Source of the DNA: an uncultured Clostridia bacterium
GTDB taxonomy: Bacteria > Bacillota > Clostridia > UBA1381
Length of the DNA: 64,000 bases
Direction of reading: 5' to 3'
Assembly (NCBI GenBank): GCA_934454145.1
Contig: CAKSFT010000002.1
Location: 124,001-188,000 of the forward strand
Each line of letters starts with the position of its first letter. Position 1 is the first letter of the stretch. Positions 41,189 through 50,308 of the stretch are shown here, piece by piece. The notes beneath the pieces were generated by a model. The model did no database searches. It worked only from the letters and a program-made list of their open reading frames with translations, and was not told where the DNA came from. Position numbers and translations under genes: made by a program.

Positions 41189-43702
41189 ATGGCTAAAAAA
41201 ACTAAAGAAAAAGAGTTGGACATGTCGGCTATTGAAAATCAGAAAATAGTAGATGTTGAACTTAACAGTCAGATGAAAAGTTCGTACATTGACTATGCGA
41301 TGAGCGTTATCGTGAGCCGTGCGCTCCCTGATGTGAGAGATGGTCTTAAGCCTGTCCACAGACGTATATTGTATGATATGTACGAGGCAAATCTGCTGTA
41401 CGAAAACGACTTCAGAAAATCGGCGGCGACGGTCGGCGATGTTTTGGGTAAATATCACCCTCATGGCGACAGCTCTGTTTACGACGCGATGGTGCGTCTG
41501 GCACAGGATTTTTCGCTGAGATATCCGCTTGTATGCGGCAAGGGGAACTTTGGTTCTGTAGACGGCGACCCCCCTGCGGCATACAGATACACAGAAGCAA
41601 AGATGGCAAAGATTTCTTCGCTTATGCTTTCGGATATAGAAAAGGAAACGGTTGATTATGTTTCCAACTATGACGACAAACGCAAAGAGCCGGATGTCTT
41701 GCCGGCGAGATTCCCGAATCTTTTGGTAAACGGTTCGTCGGGTATTGCGGTCGGCATGGCGACAAACATTCCGCCGCACAACCTTTCTGAAACGATAGAC
41801 GGCATAATCGCCGTGATTGATGACCCGTATCTCACGATGGAAGAACTAATGTCCCACATAAAAGGGCCGGATTTCCCGACGGGCGGCGTCATAATGGGTA
41901 TGAGCGGAATCAGAAACATGTACGCAACCGGACGCGGCAGAATAATCGTGCGCGCAAAGGCGGAGATTGAAGAGCTTGAAAGCGGAAGAACCAGAATCCT
42001 GGTGACAGAACTGCCGTATCAGGTCAACAAAGCACGCCTTGAGAAACACATAAACGAATTGGTGCGTGACGGGAAGATTGACGGTATATCGTCCACGCGT
42101 GACGAATCTGACGAAAATATGCATTTTATCATAGAATTGAAGAGAGATGCAAATCCTAATGTTGTGCTGAATAATCTTTTTAAATTTACACAGATGCAGG
42201 AAACCTTTGGCGCCATACTGATTGCCTTGGTCGACAAAGAACCAAAGATTTTGAATCTGCGTGAAATGATTGACTATTACATTGCACACCAGGAGGACGT
42301 GATACAGCGCAGGACGGCGTTTGACCTGAAAAAAGCGGAAGAGCGTGCGCATATCCTGGAGGGATATAGGATTGCCCAGGACAATATTGACGAAGTTATA
42401 AACATTATCCGCGCTTCAAAGACCGTGAGCGACGCTAAGGCAAACCTTATGGAAAGGTTTTCGCTTTCGGAAGAACAGGCAACGGCAATTGTGCAGATGC
42501 AGCTGGGACGTTTGTCCGGAATGGAACGCGAGAAGATTGAAGAGGAATATGCGCAGCTGACAGAAAAGATTGCCGAATACAAAGCGATTCTTGCAGACGA
42601 AAAGCTTGTGCTTGACATCATACGCGACGATTTGCTGAAAATAAAGGACAAGTATGGCGACCCGAGAAGAACAGAAATCGCAATGGTTCACGATGAAATC
42701 GACATTGAAGATTTGATTGACGAAGAAGAGATTGTTGTCACGCTGACCCACAGCGGCTATACAAAGCGCGTGCCTGTGGACACTTACAAGTCACAGCACC
42801 GCGGCGGAAGGGGAATCGCCGGCTTGACAACAAGAGAAGAAGACTTTGTGGAGCATCTGTTTACGACATCGACGCACAACACTATTCTTTTCTTCACCAC
42901 ACGCGGCGTTGTGTACCGCCTGAAGGGCTATCAGATTCCCGAAGGGGGCAGACAGGCAAAGGGCACGGCCATTGTCAACCTTTTGCCGCTTGAGGCAGAT
43001 GAAAAGATAACGGCGATGATTCCGGTTGAGGAATTTGAAGAAGGCAAGTATCTGACATTCGTCACAAAGAACGGGACTGTGAAGAAAACCGATTTGATGG
43101 ATTATTCGAGAATAAGAGCGGGCGGACTGAGGGCAATCGAGCTTTCCGAAGGAGATGAACTCATCACCGTTGCGCTGACCGACGGAAACTCCAGGGTGAT
43201 GATTGTGACGAGGGACGCCATGGCGATATCCTTTGAAGAAACCGACGTACGCCCCATGGGCAGAACTGCGCGCGGCGTGAGGGGCATAAGATTGTCCGAA
43301 GATGATTATGTTGTGGGTGCGTGCCTTGCAAAAGAGGGTGCAAAGCTTTTGGTTGTGACCGAAAACGGCTTTGGCAAAAAGACCGCATTGGACGAATACA
43401 AAACACAAAACCGCGGCGGAAGAGGGGTATATACCTACAAAATTACCCCCAAAACCGGGCCTGTTGCGGGGATTTCCACTGTGACCGACGATGATGACGT
43501 GATGATGATTACGTCAGACGGTGTGCTTATCAGAATGCATGCGGCGGAAATCAGTTCTTTTGGCAGACAGACGCAGGGCGTGAGGATTATGAAGCTTGCG
43601 CAAGGCGTCAAGCTGGTGAGCATGACAAAAACGGCACATGAAGACGAGGAAACGGAAGAAAATGATAACGTGCAGGAAGCACAAGACACGACTGAGGAGT
43701 GA
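41189..43702 (+). CDS. gyrA: DNA gyrase subunit A
   Basis: An 837-residue type IIA topoisomerase breakage-reunion subunit. The quinolone region reads HPHGDSSVYDAMVRLAQDF, with Ser and Asp at the usual resistance positions unaltered. The active-site Tyr is in AAYRYTEAKM. Two GyrA-box-like motifs of the C-terminal beta pinwheel are seen, SQHRGGRGIAGL and TQNRGGRGVYTY, which favour gyrase over topoisomerase IV. The last ~20 residues are very acidic, a tail that tunes supercoiling in other bacteria. ATG 41189 follows GGAGG; a longer frame upstream overlaps the promoter. gyrB is not in this window, unlike in many Bacillota where the genes are adjacent. Confidence 0.95.
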   Translation: MAKKTKEKELDMSAIENQKIVDVELNSQMKSSYIDYAMSVIVSRALPDVRDGLKPVHRRILYDMYEANLLYENDFRKSAATVGDVLGKYHPHGDSSVYDAMVRLAQDFSLRYPLVCGKGNFGSVDGDPPAAYRYTEAKMAKISSLMLSDIEKETVDYVSNYDDKRKEPDVLPARFPNLLVNGSSGIAVGMATNIPPHNLSETIDGIIAVIDDPYLTMEELMSHIKGPDFPTGGVIMGMSGIRNMYATGRGRIIVRAKAEIEELESGRTRILVTELPYQVNKARLEKHINELVRDGKIDGISSTRDESDENMHFIIELKRDANPNVVLNNLFKFTQMQETFGAILIALVDKEPKILNLREMIDYYIAHQEDVIQRRTAFDLKKAEERAHILEGYRIAQDNIDEVINIIRASKTVSDAKANLMERFSLSEEQATAIVQMQLGRLSGMEREKIEEEYAQLTEKIAEYKAILADEKLVLDIIRDDLLKIKDKYGDPRRTEIAMVHDEIDIEDLIDEEEIVVTLTHSGYTKRVPVDTYKSQHRGGRGIAGLTTREEDFVEHLFTTSTHNTILFFTTRGVVYRLKGYQIPEGGRQAKGTAIVNLLPLEADEKITAMIPVEEFEEGKYLTFVTKNGTVKKTDLMDYSRIRAGGLRAIELSEGDELITVALTDGNSRVMIVTRDAMAISFEETDVRPMGRTARGVRGIRLSEDDYVVGACLAKEGAKLLVVTENGFGKKTALDEYKTQNRGGRGVYTYKITPKTGPVAGISTVTDDDDVMMITSDGVLIRMHAAEISSFGRQTQGVRIMKLAQGVKLVSMTKTAHEDEETEENDNVQEAQDTTEE

Positions 43703-43706
43703 TATT

Positions 43707-44351
43707 ATGCTGAAAAAAATTATGGCGGCGATGTGCGCAATGATGTTGCTTGTAACAACGGGCTGCGGCACAAAGAAAAATGACGCCGGAAACACGCAGA
43801 CAGAAAACGGAGAAAATACACAGCAGACAAAGACAGACGAGGATGTGTATTCGGAAAAAATAAATTTTACAATTGAGATGGAAGACGGCGGCGTGATGAA
43901 GGGTGAGTTGTATCCGAAAGCCGCTCCGAAAACCGTTGAGAATTTTGTAAAGCTTTGTAATGAGAAATTTTATGACGGTCTGATTTTTCACCGTGTAATC
44001 CCGGGATTTATGATTCAGGGCGGCGGATACGACGCGGATATGAATGAGAAAGAAACAAAAACCATTCCCGGGGAATTTTCATCAAACGGTTTTGACAACC
44101 CGATAAAACACGAACGCGGTGTAATTTCCATGGCAAGGACACAGGTGCCGGATTCGGCTTCAAGCCAGTTCTTCATCATGCATGAAACTTCTCCGCATCT
44201 GGACGGAGAGTATGCGGCATTCGGCAAAATCACCGAGGGCTTGGACGTGGTTGACGAAATTGCAAATACCGAAACGGAAACCTATGCCGAGGTTTTTGAA
44301 AATTGCCCCAAGACACCACAGGTGATAAAGACAATCAGGATTGATAAATAG
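43707..44351 (+). CDS. Cyclophilin-type peptidyl-prolyl isomerase lipoprotein
   Basis: A 214-residue lipoprotein: MLKKIMAAMCAMMLLVTTGC with the lipobox at TTGC, a polar spacer rich in N/T/Q/E, then a cyclophilin domain (FYDGLIFHRVIPGFMIQGGG, with the catalytic Arg in FHRV, and SASSQFFIM). It should assist folding of exported proteins. It starts 4 bp after gyrA stops. The next gene is a cytoplasmic paralogue, nearly identical in the core, so the pair arose by duplication and one copy gained a lipoprotein signal. Confidence 0.93.
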   Translation: MLKKIMAAMCAMMLLVTTGCGTKKNDAGNTQTENGENTQQTKTDEDVYSEKINFTIEMEDGGVMKGELYPKAAPKTVENFVKLCNEKFYDGLIFHRVIPGFMIQGGGYDADMNEKETKTIPGEFSSNGFDNPIKHERGVISMARTQVPDSASSQFFIMHETSPHLDGEYAAFGKITEGLDVVDEIANTETETYAEVFENCPKTPQVIKTIRIDK

Positions 44352-44416
44352 GCAAAGCTTGAAAGAACTGAGGACTAACGCGAAAAATATACTGCATGTC
44401 TTTTTTGCGTTGATAT

Positions 44417-44446
44417 TTGTGCCGCAATGTGGCGGCGGAAATGGAG
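44417..44446 (+). promoter_or_regulatory. Leader hairpin joined to the cyclophilin ribosome site
   Basis: TTGTGCCGC-AATGT-GGCGGCGGAAATGGAG: stem GCCGC/GCGGC (44421-44425 with 44432-44436), then GGAG 8 bases before ATG. Confidence 0.45.
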
Positions 44447-44453
44447 GGTTAAT

Positions 44454-44936
44454 ATGAGCAATATATTGATTACTATGCAAAACGGTGACGTCATGGAGGC
44501 AGAACTCTATCCCAAGGCGGCGCCGAAAACAGTTGAAAACTTTTTGAATCTGGTGGGGAAAAAGTTTTACGACGGAATGGTCTTCCACCGTATAATTGAG
44601 GGATTTATGATACAGGGAGGCGGATATGACGCTGAGGGGAATCATAAGCCGTGCGATTCTATAAAGGGTGAATTTGCGTCAAATGGATTTGACAACCCGA
44701 TAAAGCATGAGCGCGGTGTGCTTTCGATGGCACGCACGTCATTCCCTAATTCCGCATCAAGCCAATTTTTTATCATGCACCAGGCGGCGCCGCACCTGGA
44801 CGGGGAATATGCGGCATTCGGCAAAATCGTGAAAGGGATTGAGGTTGTGGACAAGATTGCCGCGGTAAAGACGAATTTTGTTGACAGCCCGATTGAACCG
44901 CAGATTATAGAAAGCATAAGAATTATCGGCGAGTAA
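44454..44936 (+). CDS. ppiB: Cytoplasmic cyclophilin peptidyl-prolyl isomerase
   Basis: A 160-residue cyclophilin without signal sequence: MSNILITMQNGDVMEAELYP, catalytic Arg in VFHRIIEGFMIQGGGYD, NSASSQFFIMHQAAPHLDGE. It catalyses cis-trans isomerisation of X-Pro bonds. It closely matches the lipoprotein copy upstream over most of its length. ATG 44454 follows GGAGG. A terminator follows that also serves the pseudogene on the other strand. Confidence 0.93.
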   Translation: MSNILITMQNGDVMEAELYPKAAPKTVENFLNLVGKKFYDGMVFHRIIEGFMIQGGGYDAEGNHKPCDSIKGEFASNGFDNPIKHERGVLSMARTSFPNSASSQFFIMHQAAPHLDGEYAAFGKIVKGIEVVDKIAAVKTNFVDSPIEPQIIESIRIIGE

Positions 44937-44948
44937 AAGCAAATTGCA

Positions 44949-44990
44949 AAAAAAGAAACGGTTCCAAAACTATGGAACCGTTTCTTTTTT
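44949..44990. terminator. Bidirectional terminator after ppiB
   Basis: AAAAAAGAAACGGTTCC pairs perfectly with GGAACCGTTTCTTTTTT. Confidence 0.9.
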
Positions 44991-45012
44991 TACTGTGCAG
45001 ATACATGCTTTT

Positions 45013-46181
45013 TTAGTTAATACTCCAGTTTTGCCATTGTGTTTGCAGGTCGGACATTTTTTTGAATATTCCGCCTTTGTCTATAAGCTCTTTGGGTGTG
45101 CCTTGTTCTGCAACGACCCCATCCGACAGGACAACAATTTTGTCCGCCCCGGCGACGGTTCTCATTTTGTGCGCAATGACAAGCACGGTTTTGTCTTTGA
45201 TGAGTCTTGAGCGCGCGGTCTGTATTGTCGTTTCGTTTTCGACATCAAGGCTTGCCGTTGCTTCGTCAAGCGGTATAATCGGTGCATCTTTCAAAAGCGC
45301 CCTTGCAATGGAGATTCGCTGTCTTTCGCCGCCCGACAGGGCACTGCCGTTTTCGCCGATGCCGGTGTCCGATTTGTTTGGCAGTTTTTCGGCAAATTCG
45401 TCACAGTTTGCAAGCCGTGCCGCCTGCAAGACTTCTTCGTCGGTTGCGTCTTTGCGCCCGAGCCGTATGTTCTCCATGATTGTGTTGTTAAACAAGGTGA
45501 CGTCCTGGAACACAATTGAGTAAAGCCCCATAAGCGTTTCGGGGTCGATACCCGATATGTCCATGCCGCCGACAGTGATTTTCCCTTTCTGATTGTCCCA
45601 AAACCTTGCCGCAAGGCGCGAAACGGTTGTTTTTACGCCGCCGGAGGAACCGACAAGCCCGTGACCTCGCCCTGCTTTGCTGTGAACGATACGTCTTTGA
45701 GAACCGTTTCACCGTCGTTGTAAGGAAACCCGACATGTTCAAATACAATGTCAAACCAATTGTTTGTAAGGGTATTTTCCCCTTGCTGAACGGGGTGTTC
45801 AAGAATTTCGTTCATGCGTTCGACATTTGTCCGCATGGCGATGACTGCCGCGAGGTTTTGCAGCGCCGACTGCATCGGGTCATAAAGGTGCGAAGCCACA
45901 AGCAAAAACATAAATAATGTCAAAACATCAATATCCCCGTATATAAGGTGTATACTGCCGACGAGGGCAACGGTTGCAATGCCAAGCTTCAATATCATTC
46001 CCAACGATGTGACGATGATTCCCGTCACCAGTTCGGCATAAATGGCGCCTGTTGTGACACCAGCGGTTTTTACGATGTTGCGGAGTGAAGCCGACATGAA
46101 GCCTTTTTCAAGAAATTCGGATTTTGTCGCATCAAGTATTGCCGAAAGGGTTGTGTTTTCAACTTCATTCATCTGCTTCAC
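45013..46181 (-). pseudogene. TetR::ABC exporter chimera with frameshift
   Basis: The frame starts as a TetR regulator (MKQMNEVENTTLSAILDATK, EFLEKGFMSASLRNIVKTAG) and after GAIYA, about residue 49 (base ~46035), passes in frame into the last helices of an ABC exporter (ASHLYDPMQSALQNLAAVIA) and its ATPase. At the Walker A site one base is lost near 45648: the frame stops at VTGLSVPPAA, while the next frame reads VGSSGGVKTTVSRLAARF, then MDISGIDPETLMGLYSIVFQ, signature SALSGGERQRISIARALLKD and LDEATASLD. Walker A is also degenerate (GSSGGVKT). A deletion has fused regulator and transporter and removed all between. Downstream frame 45013-45564 is open but lacks Walker A. Not functional. Confidence 0.8.
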
Positions 46182-46227
46182 CTCTGATATAACACTGTTA
46201 TATTGTTTGTCAAGCCTTTTTTATTTT

Positions 46228-47256
46228 TCAGTTCTCTGTGAGAATTTGCGCTTGCCTTTCTTCATTCATTTTTTTCGCAACTTGTGTCATGACGGGCATC
46301 GCAGGGATTGCGCCGTGGCGCTCAACGCAGAGGCTTGCCACGGCATTGCCGAAATCAGCAAATGTCGCTGCCTCGGACAGCGACACATCTTCGGGGCGCT
46401 TTCCGCTTGCAACAAATCGGTACAAAAAACCGCCCCAAAAGGCGTCGCCGGCGCCTGTTGCGTCTTTTGCCTTGTTCTTAAACCCCGGGACAAAGCGTCC
46501 GCCGTGGGCTGTCCTGACATAAGCGCCGCTTTTGCCAAGTGTAACGGCAACAATTTTTGCGCCGCGCCGCAACAGGATTTCGGACGCTTTTTCGCAGTCG
46601 GGTTCGCCTGTCAAAAGCTTGGTTTCCTCATCGGAAAGCTTAATCAAATCTGCATATTGGGACATTTTTCTCATTTGCACTTTTGCCGTTCTTTCGCTTT
46701 TCCACAAAGAGGCGCGGTAATTTGGGTCATAAGAGATTACACAGCCGTATTCTTTTGCTTTTTCAACGGCAAAAAAGGAAGCACCCCGGGAAGGCTCGTC
46801 TGTCAAAGAAACGGAGCCGACGTGTAAAATTCCGCTGTTTTGAATCAAATCAAGCGGTACTTCGTCTTTTTTCAGCATTTTGTCCGCGCCGTGATTGCGT
46901 GCAAAGGAAAATTCTCTTTCTCCGTCTGCTTTGACATCGACAAAAGCAAGGGTGGTGAAGTATTTGTCACTCAGTATAAACCCGGTGCTGTCAATGCCGC
47001 AGGCGTCCAGAGTTTCTTTTAAGAATCTGCCGTGCATGTCATTGCCGGCTTTGCCGATGAATGCGGTTTTTGCGCCGAGGCGCGCCATTGCCGCCATGAC
47101 GTTTGCCGGGGCGCCGCCGGCATTTTGGGCAAAAATCCTCTGCCCCTGTCGGTTTGTGCCCCGCATGGTGAAATCAATCAGCATCTCGCCCAGTGCACAG
47201 GCGTGAAATTGCGGTGTGTTTTGGTTCATAATTTGTTGATTTTTTGTTAATGTCAT
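46228..47256 (-). CDS. PfkB-family sugar kinase (fructokinase type)
   Basis: A 342-residue ribokinase-fold kinase. Signature 1 is in NAGGAPANVMAAMARLGAKT, signature 2 with the catalytic Asp is KDATGAGDAFWGGFLYRF. ALGEMLIDF at the start is usual for fructokinases. It phosphorylates a sugar, plausibly the ketose made by the dehydrogenase whose gene ends 35 bp upstream. ATG 47256 follows GAAGGA by 6 bases; a longer frame starts inside the dehydrogenase gene and has no ribosome site. Same operon as the dehydrogenase, divergent from a ROK repressor. Confidence 0.9.
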   Translation of the reverse strand: MTLTKNQQIMNQNTPQFHACALGEMLIDFTMRGTNRQGQRIFAQNAGGAPANVMAAMARLGAKTAFIGKAGNDMHGRFLKETLDACGIDSTGFILSDKYFTTLAFVDVKADGEREFSFARNHGADKMLKKDEVPLDLIQNSGILHVGSVSLTDEPSRGASFFAVEKAKEYGCVISYDPNYRASLWKSERTAKVQMRKMSQYADLIKLSDEETKLLTGEPDCEKASEILLRRGAKIVAVTLGKSGAYVRTAHGGRFVPGFKNKAKDATGAGDAFWGGFLYRFVASGKRPEDVSLSEAATFADFGNAVASLCVERHGAIPAMPVMTQVAKKMNEERQAQILTEN

Positions 47257-47290
47257 GTTGTGTCCTTCTTGTGGTAAAATATGATTGGAT

Positions 47291-48316
47291 TTACAGCTCG
47301 GGAGAAATGATGTATTTGCCTTTTGCGCGGAGCGCCGGGGTGGACAGGATATCCGCAAGTTCGCCGAGCCCGGCGATTTTGTAAACCATACAGGATACAT
47401 CAAGCTTCCCCGAATCAATCAATTCCAATGCACGCTTTTGTGTGTATGGATTAATGAAAGATGATTTGAGTTCAATTTCTTTGCGGAATACATCAAACGG
47501 TTTGAGGGCAATTGTGTCGTCGGGCTTTGTCAGACCAAACATCATGACAGTCCCCTTGTTTCCGACGATATCAATAGCCTGTTCAATTGTGGAAGTTTTC
47601 CCGACACATTCTATGATGGTACTTATCCGCCCCATGTCTGATTTTTCAAGCGTTGCTTTTACATCATCGAAGAGGGGGTCTATGCAGATGTCTGCGCCCA
47701 GTTTTTTTGCAATTTCGCGCTTGCTTTGCTCGGGTTCAAGCAAAGCGGTGCGCGCGGCGCCTGCCAGCTGTGCCAGCTGAAGCATCAAAAGCCCAATCAT
47801 GCCGCCGCCGATTATTGCAACATTGCTGCCGGGGTGAATGTTGCACATGTCTATGCCGTGAAGGCAGCAGGCGACAGGCTCTGTCATGGCGCCCTGCTCA
47901 AATGTGGTGTTTTTGCCAAGCTTGTAAACCTGACGTTGGTTGACACTGCAGTATTCCGCAAATCCGCCACTTACCGTTGTGCCGTATCCAATCATGTTTT
48001 GACAATAGTGCGCAATGCCGTTTCTGCAAAAATCACATTTGCCGCAATAACAGTTCGGGTCGATGCAGACGCGGTCGCCGACCCTGATATCTGTCACTTC
48101 TGTGCCGGTTTTGACGGCGACGCCGGAAAATTCGTGCCCGAGAATTGTGGGAGGGGTCACTTCTGCGGCGCCCTTATCCCCTTCGTAGATATGTACATCG
48201 GTGCCGCACACTCCGCATGCTTTTACCTGAATCAGGACGTCCTCCGCCCCGACCGGCGGCATTGCCGTATCCTCTATCCTCAGGTCATGCTTGCCATAAA
48301 AAACTGCACTTTTCAT
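47291..48316 (-). CDS. Zinc-dependent medium-chain dehydrogenase (sorbitol/threonine DH type)
   Basis: A 341-residue MDR enzyme. Catalytic Zn ligands: Cys in ACGVCGTDVH, His-Glu in ILGHEFSGVAV and Glu in MTEPVACCLHG; structural Zn Cys in YCGKCDFCRNGIAHYC; nucleotide motif VAIIGGGMIGLLML. The set fits polyol dehydrogenases that turn a sugar alcohol into a ketose with NAD+. Together with the PfkB kinase downstream it makes a short polyol or sugar catabolic pathway. AGGAGG-type ribosome site (GGAGGAATTTTTATG). A 45-bp palindrome lies just upstream. Confidence 0.9.
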   Translation of the reverse strand: MKSAVFYGKHDLRIEDTAMPPVGAEDVLIQVKACGVCGTDVHIYEGDKGAAEVTPPTILGHEFSGVAVKTGTEVTDIRVGDRVCIDPNCYCGKCDFCRNGIAHYCQNMIGYGTTVSGGFAEYCSVNQRQVYKLGKNTTFEQGAMTEPVACCLHGIDMCNIHPGSNVAIIGGGMIGLLMLQLAQLAGAARTALLEPEQSKREIAKKLGADICIDPLFDDVKATLEKSDMGRISTIIECVGKTSTIEQAIDIVGNKGTVMMFGLTKPDDTIALKPFDVFRKEIELKSSFINPYTQKRALELIDSGKLDVSCMVYKIAGLGELADILSTPALRAKGKYIISPEL

Positions 48317-48341
48317 AAAAATTCCTCCATTAATAAAAGTT

Positions 48342-48386
48342 TTACAATAAACTTATGCACAACTGTTGTTTATAAGTTTATTGTAA
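48342..48386. promoter_or_regulatory. 45-bp palindromic operator of the dehydrogenase operon
   Basis: TTACAATAAACTTAT and its exact complement ATAAGTTTATTGTAA flank GC-ACAACTGTTGT-TT, whose core is palindromic too. It lies 26 bp before the dehydrogenase start and faces the ROK regulator gene 270 bp away. It resembles the paired AT-rich half-sites of ROK/XylR repressors. Confidence 0.7.
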
Positions 48387-48503
48387 CAGATTTTTCTGTC
48401 TGTTGCAAGTGTTTTGGGAAAATTTGTTGTAAATATTCCGGGTAAAACTAAGCTTGAAAAATAAGAACATGTGTGGTATACTATGATTTGATTGATGCAG
48501 ATT

Positions 48504-48625
48504 GGGTAATTGTAAAACTAACGTTTTCCAATTAAAATTTTTGATTAGCAATCAGGGGTTGGCACCCCCGATACCACCGCAAAGTTGTGGTGGCTAATTT
48601 TAAAATTTACATTTTAAAATTACCC
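48504..48625 (+). mobile_element. MITE-like repeat, 122-bp internally deleted copy
   Basis: GGGTAATTG...AAATTACCC, lacking the middle hairpins. Flanked by the 10-bp direct repeat TGATGCAGAT (48493-48502 and 48630-48639), a clear target duplication. Its right end offers ATGGTGGCTAATT in frame with the ROK gene. It separates the operator from the ROK start. Confidence 0.85.
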
Positions 48626-48658
48626 GGACTGATGCAGATAAAAAGGAGGCGGCGGAGC

Positions 48659-49795
48659 ATGAAGGATTTGGGAATGACAACAAAAGAGGTCAAAAAAATC
48701 AATCGCGGCAGAGTTTACGGCTTGATTTATCGGGAACGCTCCATCTCAAAACAGGCAATTTCCCAAAAACTCAACATGGGTTTGACAACCGTCACACAGA
48801 ACCTGAAAAACCTGGAGGACGAAGGGTGGATTTGCAAAACGGGATATTATGAGTCGACAGGCGGCAGAAAAGCACGGGCAATTGAGATTGTGAAAAATGC
48901 AAGAACGGCAATCGGGGTTTTTATTTTGAAGCATAAAATTATCTTTGCTGCCGTGGACTTGTACGGGAATATTATATGCCGGTCATCGGCGGAACGAAAC
49001 TTTGAAGCAGATGAAGGATATTATCGCTTTTTGGGGGAGGAGGTTTCGCGTTTTGCCGGGGCGGCAGAACCGGATTCGAGAAAGATATCCGGCGTGGGAA
49101 TTGCAGTTCAGGGAATTATTTCGCCCGACGGGTGCAGAATCACGTATGGGGAATTGCTTGGCAAAAAAGAGATTGAAACGGGGGAACTGACAAAGTTCAT
49201 TCCGTATAAATGTGTTTTGGAGCATGATTCAAAGGCGGCGGCTTATGCGGAAATTTGGGGACAGCCCGGGATTTCCGACGCAGTTGTTTTTTTGCTGAAC
49301 AAGAATCTGGGGAGCGCATTGATTGTCGGGGGAGAAGTGCACCATGGCAAGTCGATGCACAGCGGCACAATCGAGCATATGTGCATCGTGCCGAACGGCA
49401 GAAAATGCTATTGCGGCGGACACGGCTGTCTGGAAGCATATTGTTCGGCAGAAAGCTTACAGCGTGAGGCGGGGGGCATGCCGTTTGACGATTTTTTTGA
49501 CCTTGTCCGCGGCGGGGACAAAAAAAACAGCCGTATTTGGAAAAAATATTTGTCGCGGCTGGCGGACGCCGTGAGGAACATTAATACGGTGATTGACAGT
49601 GATGTGATTATCAGCGGATTTTTGGCGCCATACCTTTTCCGGCAGGATCTGGATTTTTTGAAAGAAAAGACGACACAGACACCCTTTTTTAACAATAGGG
49701 AAATTGACATTGTACGCGGAAAGTTTGGCGAGATTGCCCCGGCAGTCGGGGCGGCACTGCCTTTTGTGAAAAAAGTTGCTGCTATGTCGGAGTAA
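48659..49795 (+). CDS. ROK-family transcriptional repressor
   Basis: A 378-residue XylR/NagC-type regulator. The N-terminal winged helix reads GRVYGLIYRERSISKQAISQ, KLNMGLTTVTQNLKNLEDEG; the ROK domain contains the glycine-rich ATPase-like region VVFLLNKNLGSALIVGGEV and the Zn site CYCGGHGCLEAYCS. Binding of a sugar or sugar phosphate would release it from DNA. I chose ATG 48659 after AGGAGG (9 bases); an ATG inside the repeat at 48587 would add MVANFKIYILKLP. Divergent from the dehydrogenase-kinase operon, with the palindrome between, so it very likely controls that operon. Confidence 0.92.
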   Translation: MKDLGMTTKEVKKINRGRVYGLIYRERSISKQAISQKLNMGLTTVTQNLKNLEDEGWICKTGYYESTGGRKARAIEIVKNARTAIGVFILKHKIIFAAVDLYGNIICRSSAERNFEADEGYYRFLGEEVSRFAGAAEPDSRKISGVGIAVQGIISPDGCRITYGELLGKKEIETGELTKFIPYKCVLEHDSKAAAYAEIWGQPGISDAVVFLLNKNLGSALIVGGEVHHGKSMHSGTIEHMCIVPNGRKCYCGGHGCLEAYCSAESLQREAGGMPFDDFFDLVRGGDKKNSRIWKKYLSRLADAVRNINTVIDSDVIISGFLAPYLFRQDLDFLKEKTTQTPFFNNREIDIVRGKFGEIAPAVGAALPFVKKVAAMSE

Positions 49796-49824
49796 AAGAC
49801 GATATAAAAAAATCAGGAAAATAA

Positions 49825-49862
49825 GAAAAAACCGATGCATACGCATCGGTTTTATTTTTTTA
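49825..49862. terminator. Bidirectional terminator between the ROK gene and rpsT
   Basis: AAAAACCGATGC...GCATCGGTTTTATTTTTT. Confidence 0.85.
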
Positions 49863-50126
49863 GCCGTCTATTTTAGCCAGTTTGATTGCAAGCTGTGATT
49901 TTTTTCTTGCAGCTTTGTTCTTGTGGATAATGCCGTGTCCTACGCTTTGGTCAAGCTTTTTCACCGCATTGTTGAACAATACTTTTGCATTTTCGGTATC
50001 TTTTGCTTCGACAGCAGCTTCAAATTTCTTTATTGCAGTCTTAAGCGCAGTTCTGTGCATTTGATTTATGAGAGTTTTCTTCTCAATTACCTTAACGCGT
50101 TTTTTTGCTGATTTAATATTAGGCAC
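49860..50126 (-). CDS. rpsT: 30S ribosomal protein S20
   Basis: An 88-residue basic protein, MPNIKSAKKRVKVIEKKTLI, with the S20 pattern SVGHGIIHKNKAARKKSQLA near the end. It binds 16S rRNA helix 44 and the 5' domain early in 30S assembly. Complete length, ribosome site GGAGGTGTAAATT. Divergent from the single-strand-binding-protein gene. Confidence 0.97.
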   Translation of the reverse strand: MPNIKSAKKRVKVIEKKTLINQMHRTALKTAIKKFEAAVEAKDTENAKVLFNNAVKKLDQSVGHGIIHKNKAARKKSQLAIKLAKIDG

Positions 50127-50308
50127 AATTTACACCTCCAAATAATTTAATACATAATACCCTAATATTCTACCACACATATTTGAAAAAAGCAAGATAT
50201 TTTTTGAAAAAAAATAAAAAATTTTACATTGACGAACTTTGACGCATTTAGCATAAATGTTTTGTGAGCGGAATAGATATAATTTGTGTAATACAAGGAG
50301 GAGTGATT

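Noticed and set aside
41189..43702. The gyrase A gene as topoisomerase IV subunit ParC.
   Set aside because: GyrA-box-like motifs and the overall length favour gyrase; no parE lies adjacent.
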